Positions 26,208-33,893 of a stretch of 64,000 bases of DNA are shown here, piece after piece. Source of the stretch: Halapricum desulfuricans (GTDB taxonomy: Archaea; Halobacteriota; Halobacteria; Halobacteriales; Haloarculaceae). A program made the position numbers and the translations under genes. Every line of letters begins with the position of its first letter. Position 1 is the first letter of the stretch. Where the stretch lies: assembly GCF_017094525.1 (NCBI RefSeq), contig NZ_CP064788.1, positions 1,225,030 through 1,289,029 on the forward strand, written 5' to 3'. Under the pieces are notes generated by a model, which did no database searches, was not told where the DNA came from, and worked only from the letters and a program-made list of their open reading frames with translations.

Positions 26208-27029
26208 ATGGAAGTCACCCTGCTGGGAACCGGCGACACGACGGGAACGCCGACCGTCGGGTGTGACTGTGACACCTGCCAGCGTGCCCGTTCGATGGGT
26301 GTCGAGCGAACGCGCTTTTCGGTACACGTCCGGTCCGCGTCAGGGCAGTCGCTACTCGTCGATTTCAGCCCCGATTTCCGGTCGCAGTTTCTGCGGGAGG
26401 ACCTCGAACCGCCGGACGCCGCCGTTGTTACGCACATCCACTTCGATCACCTCGACGGACTGGGAAACGTCTACCGGCTCGCCGACGATCTGCCGGTGTA
26501 CGCGGCCGACGAGACCGATCCGGCGACCGGCGAGAGCGTCGCCCGGACGGTCCGCGAGCGGTACGACTACCTCGATGCGGTCTCGGTGGAGCCGACCGCC
26601 CCCTTCGAGCCCGTCAGGGCGGCGGGACTGGCGGTGACGCTCGTCCCTGTCGATCACCCGCCGTTTCTGTGTTACGGACTCCTCGTCGAGGACCCCGAGA
26701 CGGGCGGCCGGCTCGCGCTCTCGGGCGACACCAGCTACGACGTTCCCGACCGCTCGCTTGCGGCCCTCTCGGGGGCCGACCTGCTGCTGGCTGACGGGAT
26801 CGTCCCCGCCGAGAACTGCGAGTACCACCCGCTGGGCGGTCGTCACCACGACGACGCGGGCGTCCCCCGGACCTTCGGCGACAAACACATGACTGTCGAA
26901 GGGGCCCGCCAGCTCGGCGACCGGCTCGATGCCGAGCGGACGCGGCTCGTCCATCTCTCACATTACATCCCCGCCGACCGCGCCTTCGAGGACGATATGG
27001 CCGTCGACGGCGAGCGGTTCCACCTGTGA
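26208..27029 (+). CDS. MBL-fold hydrolase, PhnP-like
   Basis: 273 aa. The N-terminus has LLGTGDTTGTPTVGCDCDTCQRA, whose Gly-x-Pro and Cys cluster match PhnP-type phosphodiesterases. The metal motif is THIHFDHLDGLGN (HxHxDH). Further ligands lie in SGDTSYD and, at the C-terminus, VHLSHYIPADRAF. PhnP hydrolyses cyclic ribosyl phosphates, but many archaeal relatives have unknown substrates. No phosphonate genes are near. It is probably independent of the photolyase gene, which lies 105 bp downstream in the same direction. Confidence 0.85.
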   Translation: MEVTLLGTGDTTGTPTVGCDCDTCQRARSMGVERTRFSVHVRSASGQSLLVDFSPDFRSQFLREDLEPPDAAVVTHIHFDHLDGLGNVYRLADDLPVYAADETDPATGESVARTVRERYDYLDAVSVEPTAPFEPVRAAGLAVTLVPVDHPPFLCYGLLVEDPETGGRLALSGDTSYDVPDRSLAALSGADLLLADGIVPAENCEYHPLGGRHHDDAGVPRTFGDKHMTVEGARQLGDRLDAERTRLVHLSHYIPADRAFEDDMAVDGERFHL

Positions 27030-27134
27030 ACGCCTGCCGCCCGCGGGGAGGGCCGTCCCCAGCCGTCTCGACACTCGCGCTGTCGCTCCCCTTGATGCGG
27101 GCGTTTTTGCCGACCCGCACCCTATATCGCAGGT

Positions 27135-28664
27135 ATGACTGTTCTCGTTCTGGGCGATCAGCTCAACGCCGACGTCGGGCCGCTGGCTGACCGCCCCGGC
27201 GAGCGCGTCCTGCTGATCGAGGCGGCGGACCTCGCCCGGAGGCGACCGTATCACCCGCACAAGCTCACGCTCGTGTTCAGCGCGATGCGACACTTCCGGG
27301 ACCGGCTCCGCGAGTCGGGACGTACTGTCGAATACCGACAGGTCGAACGGTTCGCCGACGGGATCGAGGCCCATCTCGACGCCGATCCCGGGGACGAACT
27401 CGTCGTGATGCGCCCGCCGAACCACGGTACAGGCGACCGGTTACGGGAACTCGTCGAGCGCCACGGGGGACAGATCGAATTCGTCACAAACGATCTGTTT
27501 CTCTGTTCGCCCGACCGGTTCGACGACTGGGCCGGCGAGCAGCCCAGATACCGACACGAGGACTTCTACCGGTTCATGCGCCGCGAGACCGGCTACCTCA
27601 TGGACGACTCCGAACCGGTCGGCGGCGAGTGGAACTACGACGAACAGAACCGCGAGACACCACCCGACGACTACAGCCCGCCCGATCCGCCCGTCTTCGA
27701 GCCGGACGCGATCACCCGCGAGGTACAGTCCCGCGTCGCTGAGACGTTCGTGGGGAGTTACGAGGAGCCGCCGTACGGCGGCGAGTGGGCCGATCCCGGG
27801 CCGTTCCGGTGGCCAGTGACGAGCGATCAGGCGGAGACCGCGCTGGAGCGGTTCGTGACTGACCGGCTGGCCGAGTTCGGCCCCTATCAGGACGCACTGG
27901 CCGCCGGGGAGTGGGCACTCAATCATGCGCTTCTGTCTCCGGCGCTCAATCTCGGGCTTCTTCGCCCGGAGGCGGTCATCGAACGGGTGATCGAGGCCTA
28001 CCACGAGCGAGACGTCCCGCTGAACAGCGTCGAGGGGTTCGTCCGGCAGGTGCTCGGCTGGCGGGAGTTCATGCGTCAGATCTACCGTCGGGAGATGCCC
28101 GAACTGGCTGATGCGAACCAGCTGGAGCAGTCCGAGTCGCTGCCGCCGCTGTTCTGGACCGGCGAGACCGACATGGCCTGTCTGGCCGACGTGATCGACG
28201 GCGTTCGGACGCGGGGGTACGCCCATCACATCGAGCGACTGATGATCCTGTCGAACTTCGCGACGCTGCTGGGCGTCGAACCCCAGGAGCTGAACCGCTG
28301 GTTCCACGCGGCCTACATCGACGCCTCCCACTGGGTGACGACCCCGAACGTCGTCGGCATGGGCACGTTCGGGACGGACGTTCTCTCGACGAAACCCTAC
28401 GTCTCCTCGGCCAACTACGTCGACAAGATGAGCGACTACTGCGGCGACTGTCCCTACTACAAGACCAAGACCACCGGCGAGCGAGCCTGTCCGTTCAACG
28501 CCCTGTACTGGGATTTCCTGGATCGCAACGCCGAACACCTCTCGGACAACCACCGGATGGGGCTGGTCTACAACCACCTGGAAAACAAGGGCGAGGACGA
28601 ACGCGAAGCGATTCGTGCACGTGCCGAACGGCTTCGAGAGCGCGCGCAACGGTCGGAGTTGTAG
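27135..28664 (+). CDS. Cryptochrome/photolyase family protein, Fe-S bacterial type (FeS-BCP)
   Basis: 509 aa. The N-terminal DPRP (deoxyribodipyrimidine photolyase-related) domain starts MTVLVLGDQLNADVGPL. The C-terminal helical FAD-binding domain includes SVEGFVRQVLGWREFMRQIY and HIERLMILSNFATLLGV. Four cysteines in the expected places for a [4Fe-4S] cluster are visible: one in TDMACLADV, and CGDCPYY plus RACPFN near the C-terminus. This is the FeS-BCP/PhrB group, which includes prokaryotic (6-4) photolyases. A DNA-repair role fits a sun-exposed halophile, but lesion type is not decided by sequence. Confidence 0.93.
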   Translation: MTVLVLGDQLNADVGPLADRPGERVLLIEAADLARRRPYHPHKLTLVFSAMRHFRDRLRESGRTVEYRQVERFADGIEAHLDADPGDELVVMRPPNHGTGDRLRELVERHGGQIEFVTNDLFLCSPDRFDDWAGEQPRYRHEDFYRFMRRETGYLMDDSEPVGGEWNYDEQNRETPPDDYSPPDPPVFEPDAITREVQSRVAETFVGSYEEPPYGGEWADPGPFRWPVTSDQAETALERFVTDRLAEFGPYQDALAAGEWALNHALLSPALNLGLLRPEAVIERVIEAYHERDVPLNSVEGFVRQVLGWREFMRQIYRREMPELADANQLEQSESLPPLFWTGETDMACLADVIDGVRTRGYAHHIERLMILSNFATLLGVEPQELNRWFHAAYIDASHWVTTPNVVGMGTFGTDVLSTKPYVSSANYVDKMSDYCGDCPYYKTKTTGERACPFNALYWDFLDRNAEHLSDNHRMGLVYNHLENKGEDEREAIRARAERLRERAQRSEL

Positions 28665-28742
28665 CGCAGGCGTCCACTGCTCACAGCGGCCGAAATTGTA
28701 GGTATCCTCCGTCTTTTGTGCGCGGACGCCAACTATCGGTCG

Positions 28743-29060
28743 ATGACCGACTTCGATCCCGAGCGCTTCGAGGACAAGTACGAACACTACTTCACCGAAC
28801 TCCAGCACGCCTACAAGAGCGCGTTCGACGTGATGTCCGAACGCTACGACTCCGGACTGGTCCATGCGATCGACCAGTACACGCTGGCCGAGAGCGAACC
28901 CTTCTACGAGGGCGACGGACAGTTCCGCATCGAACTCCCCGACGACGCGATCGAGCGCGTCGCCCCCGAGACGGAACTCGACGATTCGGAACTCGCGGAC
29001 ATCTACACAGCGTACACTGACGAACTCGAACGCCAGCTTCAGGACGTATTCGGCCTGTGA
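28743..29060 (+). CDS. DUF5783 family protein
   Basis: 105 aa, acidic and helical, with the haloarchaeal signature FEDKYEHYFTELQHAYKSAF, then SGLVHAIDQYTLAESEPFY. The closest family I recall is DUF5783, which has no known function. The ATG at 28743 directly precedes the conserved part. It converges on the small membrane protein with no gap between the stops. Confidence 0.8.
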   Translation: MTDFDPERFEDKYEHYFTELQHAYKSAFDVMSERYDSGLVHAIDQYTLAESEPFYEGDGQFRIELPDDAIERVAPETELDDSELADIYTAYTDELERQLQDVFGL

Positions 29061-29351
29061 CTATTTTCGAGCGGTCGCGTACAGCAACGGTGCGGCGAAC
29101 ACGAGCACGAGACCGAAGAACTTGTACGCGAGCGGTTCGCTCAGCAGGCTCTGTTCGGCGGCGACGAGTTCCGACGATGGGGTTACGACGAAGATGATGC
29201 CGAACAGACCCGATTGCAGCGCCAGCACTTTCCGCGAGCGGACGACCAGCGCGGCGACGACCGCCAGACCGAAAACCAGTAGTAGCGCGTCCCCGACGTT
29301 GTACTTCAGCAGAAAGCTATCGACCAACTGCAGCGGGACTGACGTCGCCAT
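29061..29351 (-). CDS. Small membrane protein
   Basis: 96 aa with three hydrophobic segments (about residues 18-36, 44-62 and 76-92). It starts MATSVPLQLVDSFLLKYNVG and ends in YATARK. Family not recognised; similar small membrane proteins occur in haloarchaea. It ends at the base after the DUF5783 stop. Confidence 0.65.
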   Translation of the reverse strand: MATSVPLQLVDSFLLKYNVGDALLLVFGLAVVAALVVRSRKVLALQSGLFGIIFVVTPSSELVAAEQSLLSEPLAYKFFGLVLVFAAPLLYATARK

Positions 29352-29645
29352 TGCTGTCTCCCAGTGGTCTCGTTCCGGTATTCAACCTTCCGCTACCGGA
29401 GACTATCGCAGTCTGTCCGCCGGTGCTGAGAGTGCACATGTCATCTGGCCGCGCTGGGCTGGCAACCCACCCGCTCCAGCGACGAGGCGATCAGACAGGG
29501 CGTGCGAGACCTGCCCGATGACCCCGAGAACGAGCCACACAGTCTCCAGGAGTGACAGAGAGTACCATGCGAACGCGTTCCATTCGTGGAAAAGAATTAA
29601 TATATTCCCGCTCACAGGACGGAGTACAGCGATCAGGTGATCCAG
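29352..29645. other. Intergenic region without a convincing gene
   Basis: About 290 bp at the start of a gene-poor stretch. Near 29593 there is an AT-rich block (AAGAATTAATATATTCCC) that could be a promoter for the small ORF at 29646. I see no other clear feature. Confidence 0.5.
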
Positions 29646-29798
29646 ATGACTGACGTCCACTATCCGTCGCCGGCCGCTGCAGCCAGCAGCGGCACGGCCG
29701 CGATTGCGGGGTCGATTCCAGCCCCGTCGATCGGCGGCGAGGCGGCGGATGTCGGGGATCACTGGTCCACCCGGTTCGCAGCCAGCCTCGCCGCGTAA
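29646..29798 (+). CDS. Possible small protein (50 aa)
   Basis: A 50-codon frame beginning MTDVHYPSPAAAASSGTAAI, rich in Ala/Ser/Gly, ending SLAA and TAA. A TATA-like block lies about 50 bp upstream (TTAATATATTC). Codon use is GC-rich at third positions, as in real genes here. No homology recognised. Low confidence. Confidence 0.3.
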   Translation: MTDVHYPSPAAAASSGTAAIAGSIPAPSIGGEAADVGDHWSTRFAASLAA

Positions 29799-29998
29799 CC
29801 CGCCCGCGAAGCGACGGCGGACGACTGGCCGCGACCGCGTGGACGCGTCCGTTTTCCGTCGTCGATGTCATCCCGTGTGGACGGCAGTCCGTCCCTCGCG
29901 ACTGGTTCGGAAGAGTCCGTCCGACCCTCGCTGGCGTGACCCTCCAGCGGCGATTCCACCGACCAGCCGCAGCATCCGGCGCACGTGGTCGTGACAGT

Positions 29999-30015
29999 GC
30001 CGGTTCGATTCCGGC
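29999..30015 (+). other. Isolated tRNA T-arm-like hairpin 1
   Basis: GCCGG-TTCGATT-CCGGC forms a perfect five-pair stem with the canonical TTCGATT loop of tRNAs, followed by CGCCGACC, like an acceptor strand and discriminator. No matching 5' half (GTCGGCG) or anticodon arm is found upstream. It ends 9 bp before the 98-aa ORF. It may be an att-site remnant. Confidence 0.45.
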
Positions 30016-30024
30016 CGCCGACCT

Positions 30025-30321
30025 ATGGCAGTGCGAGCCAGACACACCGACGTGACGGTGACAGTGACGCTGTGGGTCCCCCGCGACGCGGGCAGCGACC
30101 TCCGGAGCAGCGTCGAGAGCGTCCTCGGCGACATCGAGGGCGTCGACGCGGTGACGGTCCGTAATGTGACCGACGTGCAGCCGCGTTCGACCGACATCCA
30201 GGTCACCACCGTTGCTGACGTGACGGTTGCCGTGCCCGTAGACGGCGAGGGTGCCGTTCGAGAGACACTGGCCGACGGCTTCGGCGTCATGGACGTCGGC
30301 CGCTGCACCGTCGAGACGTGA
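30025..30321 (+). CDS. Small protein of unknown family between two T-arm-like hairpins
   Basis: 98 aa. The pattern of beta strands and one long helix (VTVTVTLWVPRDAGSDLRSS, VESVLGDIEGVDAVTV, then QVTTVADVTVAVPVD) looks like a small ferredoxin-like alpha/beta domain. The C-terminus is ADGFGVMDVGRCTVET. Third-position GC is high and the acidic bias is haloarchaeal, so I think it is real. No family is recognised. It has no neighbouring operon partner and lies in a degraded stretch. Confidence 0.55.
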   Translation: MAVRARHTDVTVTVTLWVPRDAGSDLRSSVESVLGDIEGVDAVTVRNVTDVQPRSTDIQVTTVADVTVAVPVDGEGAVRETLADGFGVMDVGRCTVET

Positions 30322-30350
30322 CCGATCATCTCGGCTGGTACGGTGACGAT

Positions 30351-30367
30351 GCGGGTTCGATTCCCGC
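30351..30367 (+). other. Isolated tRNA T-arm-like hairpin 2
   Basis: GCGGG-TTCGATT-CCCGC is again a perfect five-pair stem with the canonical loop, followed by ACGGGGAC. The matching 5' acceptor (TCCCCGT) is not present upstream. It lies 29 bp after the stop of the 98-aa ORF, mirroring hairpin 1. Confidence 0.45.
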
Positions 30368-30460
30368 ACGGGGACTGGGGATACTACCCCGCTGATAGCG
30401 TGTTCCAACTCATCTTTGCACGGTGAAGTGGGTGCCTGACATAGGTGCCAGCAAAGACAG

Positions 30461-30748
30461 ATGACGTCGGTCACGGAGTTTTCTGAGGCTCACGTCCAAA
30501 GCTGCACGGAGGGACACGACAGTAATCCGCAATACTTGGGCGTGATGATCGGTCTCGTCGGGCTTGTGGGACTCACCAATGCTCTACTCGCCGCTGTTTT
30601 GGCTGGCTTGCACATCGTGTGGTTCCTCTTGTTTCCGTTCGCGGCGGAACCGTGGCTCAAAGCCGAGCTCGGCGAGGACCACGAGCGCTATTGCAGCCGT
30701 GTGCCACGGTTTGTTGGATGGAAGACGTTCCACCGGCCAGCACGGTGA
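30461..30748 (+). pseudogene. Truncated isoprenylcysteine carboxyl methyltransferase-like protein (C-terminal part)
   Basis: 95 aa. From about residue 22 it matches the C-terminal half of ICMT/PEMT-type membrane methyltransferases: NPQYLGVMIGLVGLVGLT, two hydrophobic helices, then ELGEDHERYCSRVPRFVGW with the conserved Y-x-x-x-V-P-R. The N-terminal helices and most of the SAM site upstream of NPQYLG are missing. The first 20 residues are not family-like. It is probably a gene remnant that still has an open frame. Confidence 0.6.
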
Positions 30749-30804
30749 ACCCGACGGACAGTCCTGGACGGTTGGGGCTCCCGGAATTAGCAAGATCATA
30801 TGCT

Positions 30805-30820
30805 GCCCCTTTTGAACCGG
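30805..30820. repeat. GCCCCTTTTGAACCGG motif, solitary copy
   Basis: The 16-bp sequence GCCCCTTTTGAACCGG also occurs in the tandem repeat at 60612-60663. In both places it lies next to a truncated gene. Significance unknown. Confidence 0.5.
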
Positions 30821-30864
30821 ATGCCTCCAATAGGTTTTTTCGGGATCTGTTCGTACTGTTTCGC

Positions 30865-32034
30865 ATGTCCTCGGCTTCCGACGTCCCGTTTCGAGCACTC
30901 CTCCTGCTCTTTGCCGTGGTTCTCGTGGCTCTTTCGGGTTGTGCAGCGTTGGACAGTCAGCAGACGGAATTTCCAACGGCAGGGGCAGTCGAGGAGACGC
31001 TTGCCGATCTTGAAGCGGTGAATGCGACGGTCGTGTCCTCGCTGGACGGGTCACGGGTATCAGAACAGCAGATCGCGTTCGAAGTCGGGACCCAACGGAG
31101 ACGATCGACGACCCAAGTCGGCGAGACTGAGTCTCTGGTCGTGGCAAACGACTCCGTGACCTGGCGATACGACCGAGCTGCGAACACCGTTCAGGTGACT
31201 CGACGAAGCGATCGGGATCGACAGTCAAATGCCAGCATTTCGAGATCGATGGCGTCGATCTTCGGGAGATTGAACGCCGGGTCGGACGATTCCGAACAGA
31301 AAGATGTGTTGGAGCCACTTATCCTGCCGTCCGCCGGTGCAGGCGGTCAACAACCGTTTTCCGGGCCAGTGGAGCGTTTCGAGAACGCCTCGCTGACGTA
31401 TCTCGGGACCGAGACGATTGCCGATCGCGAGGCGTACGTTGTGGAGGTCGTCCCACAACCGGACGTCAACACGGCCAACATCACGTTGTGGATCGACAAA
31501 GAGTGGTACTATCCGCTCCAGTGGGATTCGACGATCGTCGTCGATGGAGAACGACGGACCGTCACGACGGCCTACCGGAACGTCACATTCAATCCCGAGA
31601 TCCCGGCCGACACGTTCAGGTTCGAGCCGCCGGCGAACGCGACGGTCGTCGAACGGACGGTCGTCAGCCGGTCCTTCGAGACCAGAGGTGAACTAGTCGC
31701 TGCGAGCGAGATGACGATTCCCGACCCGGACGTGCCCGAACCACTGATATTCGATTCCGCTCGATATTTCGATGACAACGGAACGGTCCGAACGTCACTC
31801 CAGTATACGAACGGGTCAGCAACGCTGCGCGTGACAAAGTCCGAACCGATCGGTGACAGTGCCTCTCTCCCCGAGGGAAATCGCGTCGAGATCAACGACC
31901 ACGAGGGAGTGATCCAGACATTCGAAAGCGGCACTTCGCTGGTATGGTCCTGTGAAGGATATCGATATACAGTCTTCGGCGACGTTCCGGCGGAGACGGT
32001 ACACGCCGTTGGTAAATCGATCAACTGTGGTTGA
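30865..32034 (+). CDS. LolA-like lipoprotein
   Basis: 389 aa. The N-terminus has a hydrophobic signal with a lipobox (LVALSGC, Cys about residue 27), so it is probably lipid-anchored outside the membrane. The mature part is a LolA-type beta-sheet domain (LYVD-like motif NITLWIDKEWYYPLQWD; TYLGTETIADREAYVVEVVP). It matches haloarchaeal proteins named outer-membrane lipoprotein carrier LolA family, although haloarchaea lack an outer membrane. The real role is unknown. It is 200 bp upstream of the degenerate histidine kinase in the same direction. Confidence 0.8.
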   Translation: MSSASDVPFRALLLLFAVVLVALSGCAALDSQQTEFPTAGAVEETLADLEAVNATVVSSLDGSRVSEQQIAFEVGTQRRRSTTQVGETESLVVANDSVTWRYDRAANTVQVTRRSDRDRQSNASISRSMASIFGRLNAGSDDSEQKDVLEPLILPSAGAGGQQPFSGPVERFENASLTYLGTETIADREAYVVEVVPQPDVNTANITLWIDKEWYYPLQWDSTIVVDGERRTVTTAYRNVTFNPEIPADTFRFEPPANATVVERTVVSRSFETRGELVAASEMTIPDPDVPEPLIFDSARYFDDNGTVRTSLQYTNGSATLRVTKSEPIGDSASLPEGNRVEINDHEGVIQTFESGTSLVWSCEGYRYTVFGDVPAETVHAVGKSINCG

Positions 32035-32237
32035 CCAGACAGCCTTTCGAGGATCGATTGTCTGTGATCCGTGTCATCGCTTATCGGATACGTTCCCACC
32101 CCGATATCCAAGTGTCACGGGCGTCTACAGGAACGCACAGGCCGCTGATCGAACGCGGCAGCGGGTGTCGCTCCACCCGCCGGCCGTTCGACGCCGTCAC
32201 TTTCGGCCCGACGCAACGCCCTGATCGACAACGATAC

Positions 32238-33893
32238 ATGGTGCCCCTCACTGCGCTCCGCCTCGGAACTGCGTTCTTCGCGACGCTGGTAGCCGTCACA
32301 CTTGTCGCAGTCCTTCTTCGGCATCGCGAGCGAGCCAGCGCCAGGGCCCTGCTGGGCGTCGGCGCAGTCACAGCAGTGGGGTCCCTTTTGCATCTACTGG
32401 TCGCCGATCTCACGCCGCCGAACGCGGCGCTCACGGTCACCGGCTGGGAGATCGAGGCGACGGCCTGGGTCGTGGTCGGCACGACTGTAGCGGTGATCGC
32501 CAGTGGGTTGTGGGTGCTGTTCGCCTTTCGATACACCGGTCGATCGCAACGCGTGATTCAGGTGACTGTCGGGCTTGTGGCAGGAATCTCGTTCGGCGCC
32601 GTCGGGATCGCAACGGCCGCGCTCGGAGATCCCTCGACGCTCGCTTTTCAGCTACTGACGGTGACGTATCTCCTGGTCGGATTCCTCGTGACGATCGGTG
32701 TGTTCCTCCTCATATGGATGTCAATTGGTCAGCAAACAGTTCCGTACCGGGAGCCGCTGTTGCTGTCCGCCGGTGCTATCGTGTTGCTGTCCGGGAGTTT
32801 CGTCGCACAGATAGTCGAACGCCCGATTCTCCTTCCGGCGTTCTCGTCGGTCGCGAGTGGGGTTTTCCTGATCGCTGTCATTCGCTATCCGGTCTTCGAG
32901 ACAGCGCCGGCTGCACGGGTTCTGGGCCGGGATCGCGTCGTCGACGAACTGGCCGACGGGATCCTCATCGTCGACCGGCGTGGACGGCTACGCGATCTCA
33001 ATCCGGCTGCGGAACGACTTTTCGACGTCTCGCGAGCGTCGGCCGTGGGGCAGCCGATCAAGTCGATAATCCCCACCTCATTCGATCCTGGAGCGCTGAC
33101 CAGAGACGGGGAATCCCACCGAGTCAAACTATCAGATGGAACAACGATTTCCGTTACTGCCGATCCTGTCACCGATGGGCGCGACCGATCATTCGGCTAT
33201 TTGCTGCGGTGTACGGACGTGACCAATCGACGGCGGCAGGAGGAACAGCTGACACTGCTCAGCCGGTTCGTCGTCGAGGTAATCGACGAGCGGATGGCCG
33301 CGGTAGCCGAGGAGGCGACGAGAGCCGGCGACTCGGAGTCCGTCGACTCTGCGGCCGCCGCGGATCAGATCTGGGAGCGGACGACCCGACTGACGAATCT
33401 AGTCGCCCAGACGCGGTCGATCGAACAGATAATCGCCGAAAACGGCGTCTCTCCGGGCCAAGAACTCGATATCTGCCCCGTCCTTCGAGAACTCCGTGAT
33501 TCGATTGCCGCGGGATCAGGTCCCCGGATCGAACTCGACGTTTCCGGAGACCCCATCGCCACGACAGTCAGTCCGGCGCTGCTGACATCGCTGCTCGAAC
33601 CAGTGCTCGAAGACGCGTACGACCACGCCGAGACGCGAGTTGATGTCTCGGTGGATCGTGACAGCCCGGCGATCCGGATCGTCGCCGACTGGCCTGACGC
33701 GACTGATCCCGGGGAACAGGATCACGACGCCCAACTGCCGCTGGCCGTCACGCGCCTGGAGATCGACCAGCTCGGCGGACATCTCTCCGTCGAGCGGACC
33801 GACGACGGGCGACGGGCGGTCGTCGTTGCCCTCCCCACGAATGACACACGCGAAGCGAGGCGAACGGGAGTAGATGGAGGTGCCGAGCGGTGA
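32238..33893 (+). CDS. Degenerate membrane histidine kinase (7TM N-terminus, PAS, kinase-like core)
   Basis: 551 aa. Residues 1-225 contain about seven hydrophobic helices, as in haloarchaeal 7TM sensor kinases. A PAS domain follows (LADGILIVDRRGRLRDLNPA). The dimerisation region (LLSRFVVEVIDERMAAVAEE) has no phospho-accepting His. The ATPase part lacks the N-box Asn (LLEPVLEDAYDHA), the DxGxG and the GxGLG motifs, keeping only the last strands (LEIDQLGGHLSVERTDDG). It is thus a pseudokinase by sequence. Its stop overlaps the GTG start of the next, intact kinase, so the two are co-translated and may form a heteromer. Confidence 0.8.
   Translation: MVPLTALRLGTAFFATLVAVTLVAVLLRHRERASARALLGVGAVTAVGSLLHLLVADLTPPNAALTVTGWEIEATAWVVVGTTVAVIASGLWVLFAFRYTGRSQRVIQVTVGLVAGISFGAVGIATAALGDPSTLAFQLLTVTYLLVGFLVTIGVFLLIWMSIGQQTVPYREPLLLSAGAIVLLSGSFVAQIVERPILLPAFSSVASGVFLIAVIRYPVFETAPAARVLGRDRVVDELADGILIVDRRGRLRDLNPAAERLFDVSRASAVGQPIKSIIPTSFDPGALTRDGESHRVKLSDGTTISVTADPVTDGRDRSFGYLLRCTDVTNRRRQEEQLTLLSRFVVEVIDERMAAVAEEATRAGDSESVDSAAAADQIWERTTRLTNLVAQTRSIEQIIAENGVSPGQELDICPVLRELRDSIAAGSGPRIELDVSGDPIATTVSPALLTSLLEPVLEDAYDHAETRVDVSVDRDSPAIRIVADWPDATDPGEQDHDAQLPLAVTRLEIDQLGGHLSVERTDDGRRAVVVALPTNDTREARRTGVDGGAER

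Noticed and set aside
29704-29735. Third T-arm-like sequence (GCGGGGTCGATTCCAGCCCC)
   Set aside because: The stem does not form five pairs around a seven-base loop, so it is not a canonical T-arm.
29865-29939. 24-codon frame beginning MSSRVDGSPSLATGSEESVR
   Set aside because: It has an ATG and haloarchaeal look, but no ribosome site, no homology and too short a length to support.
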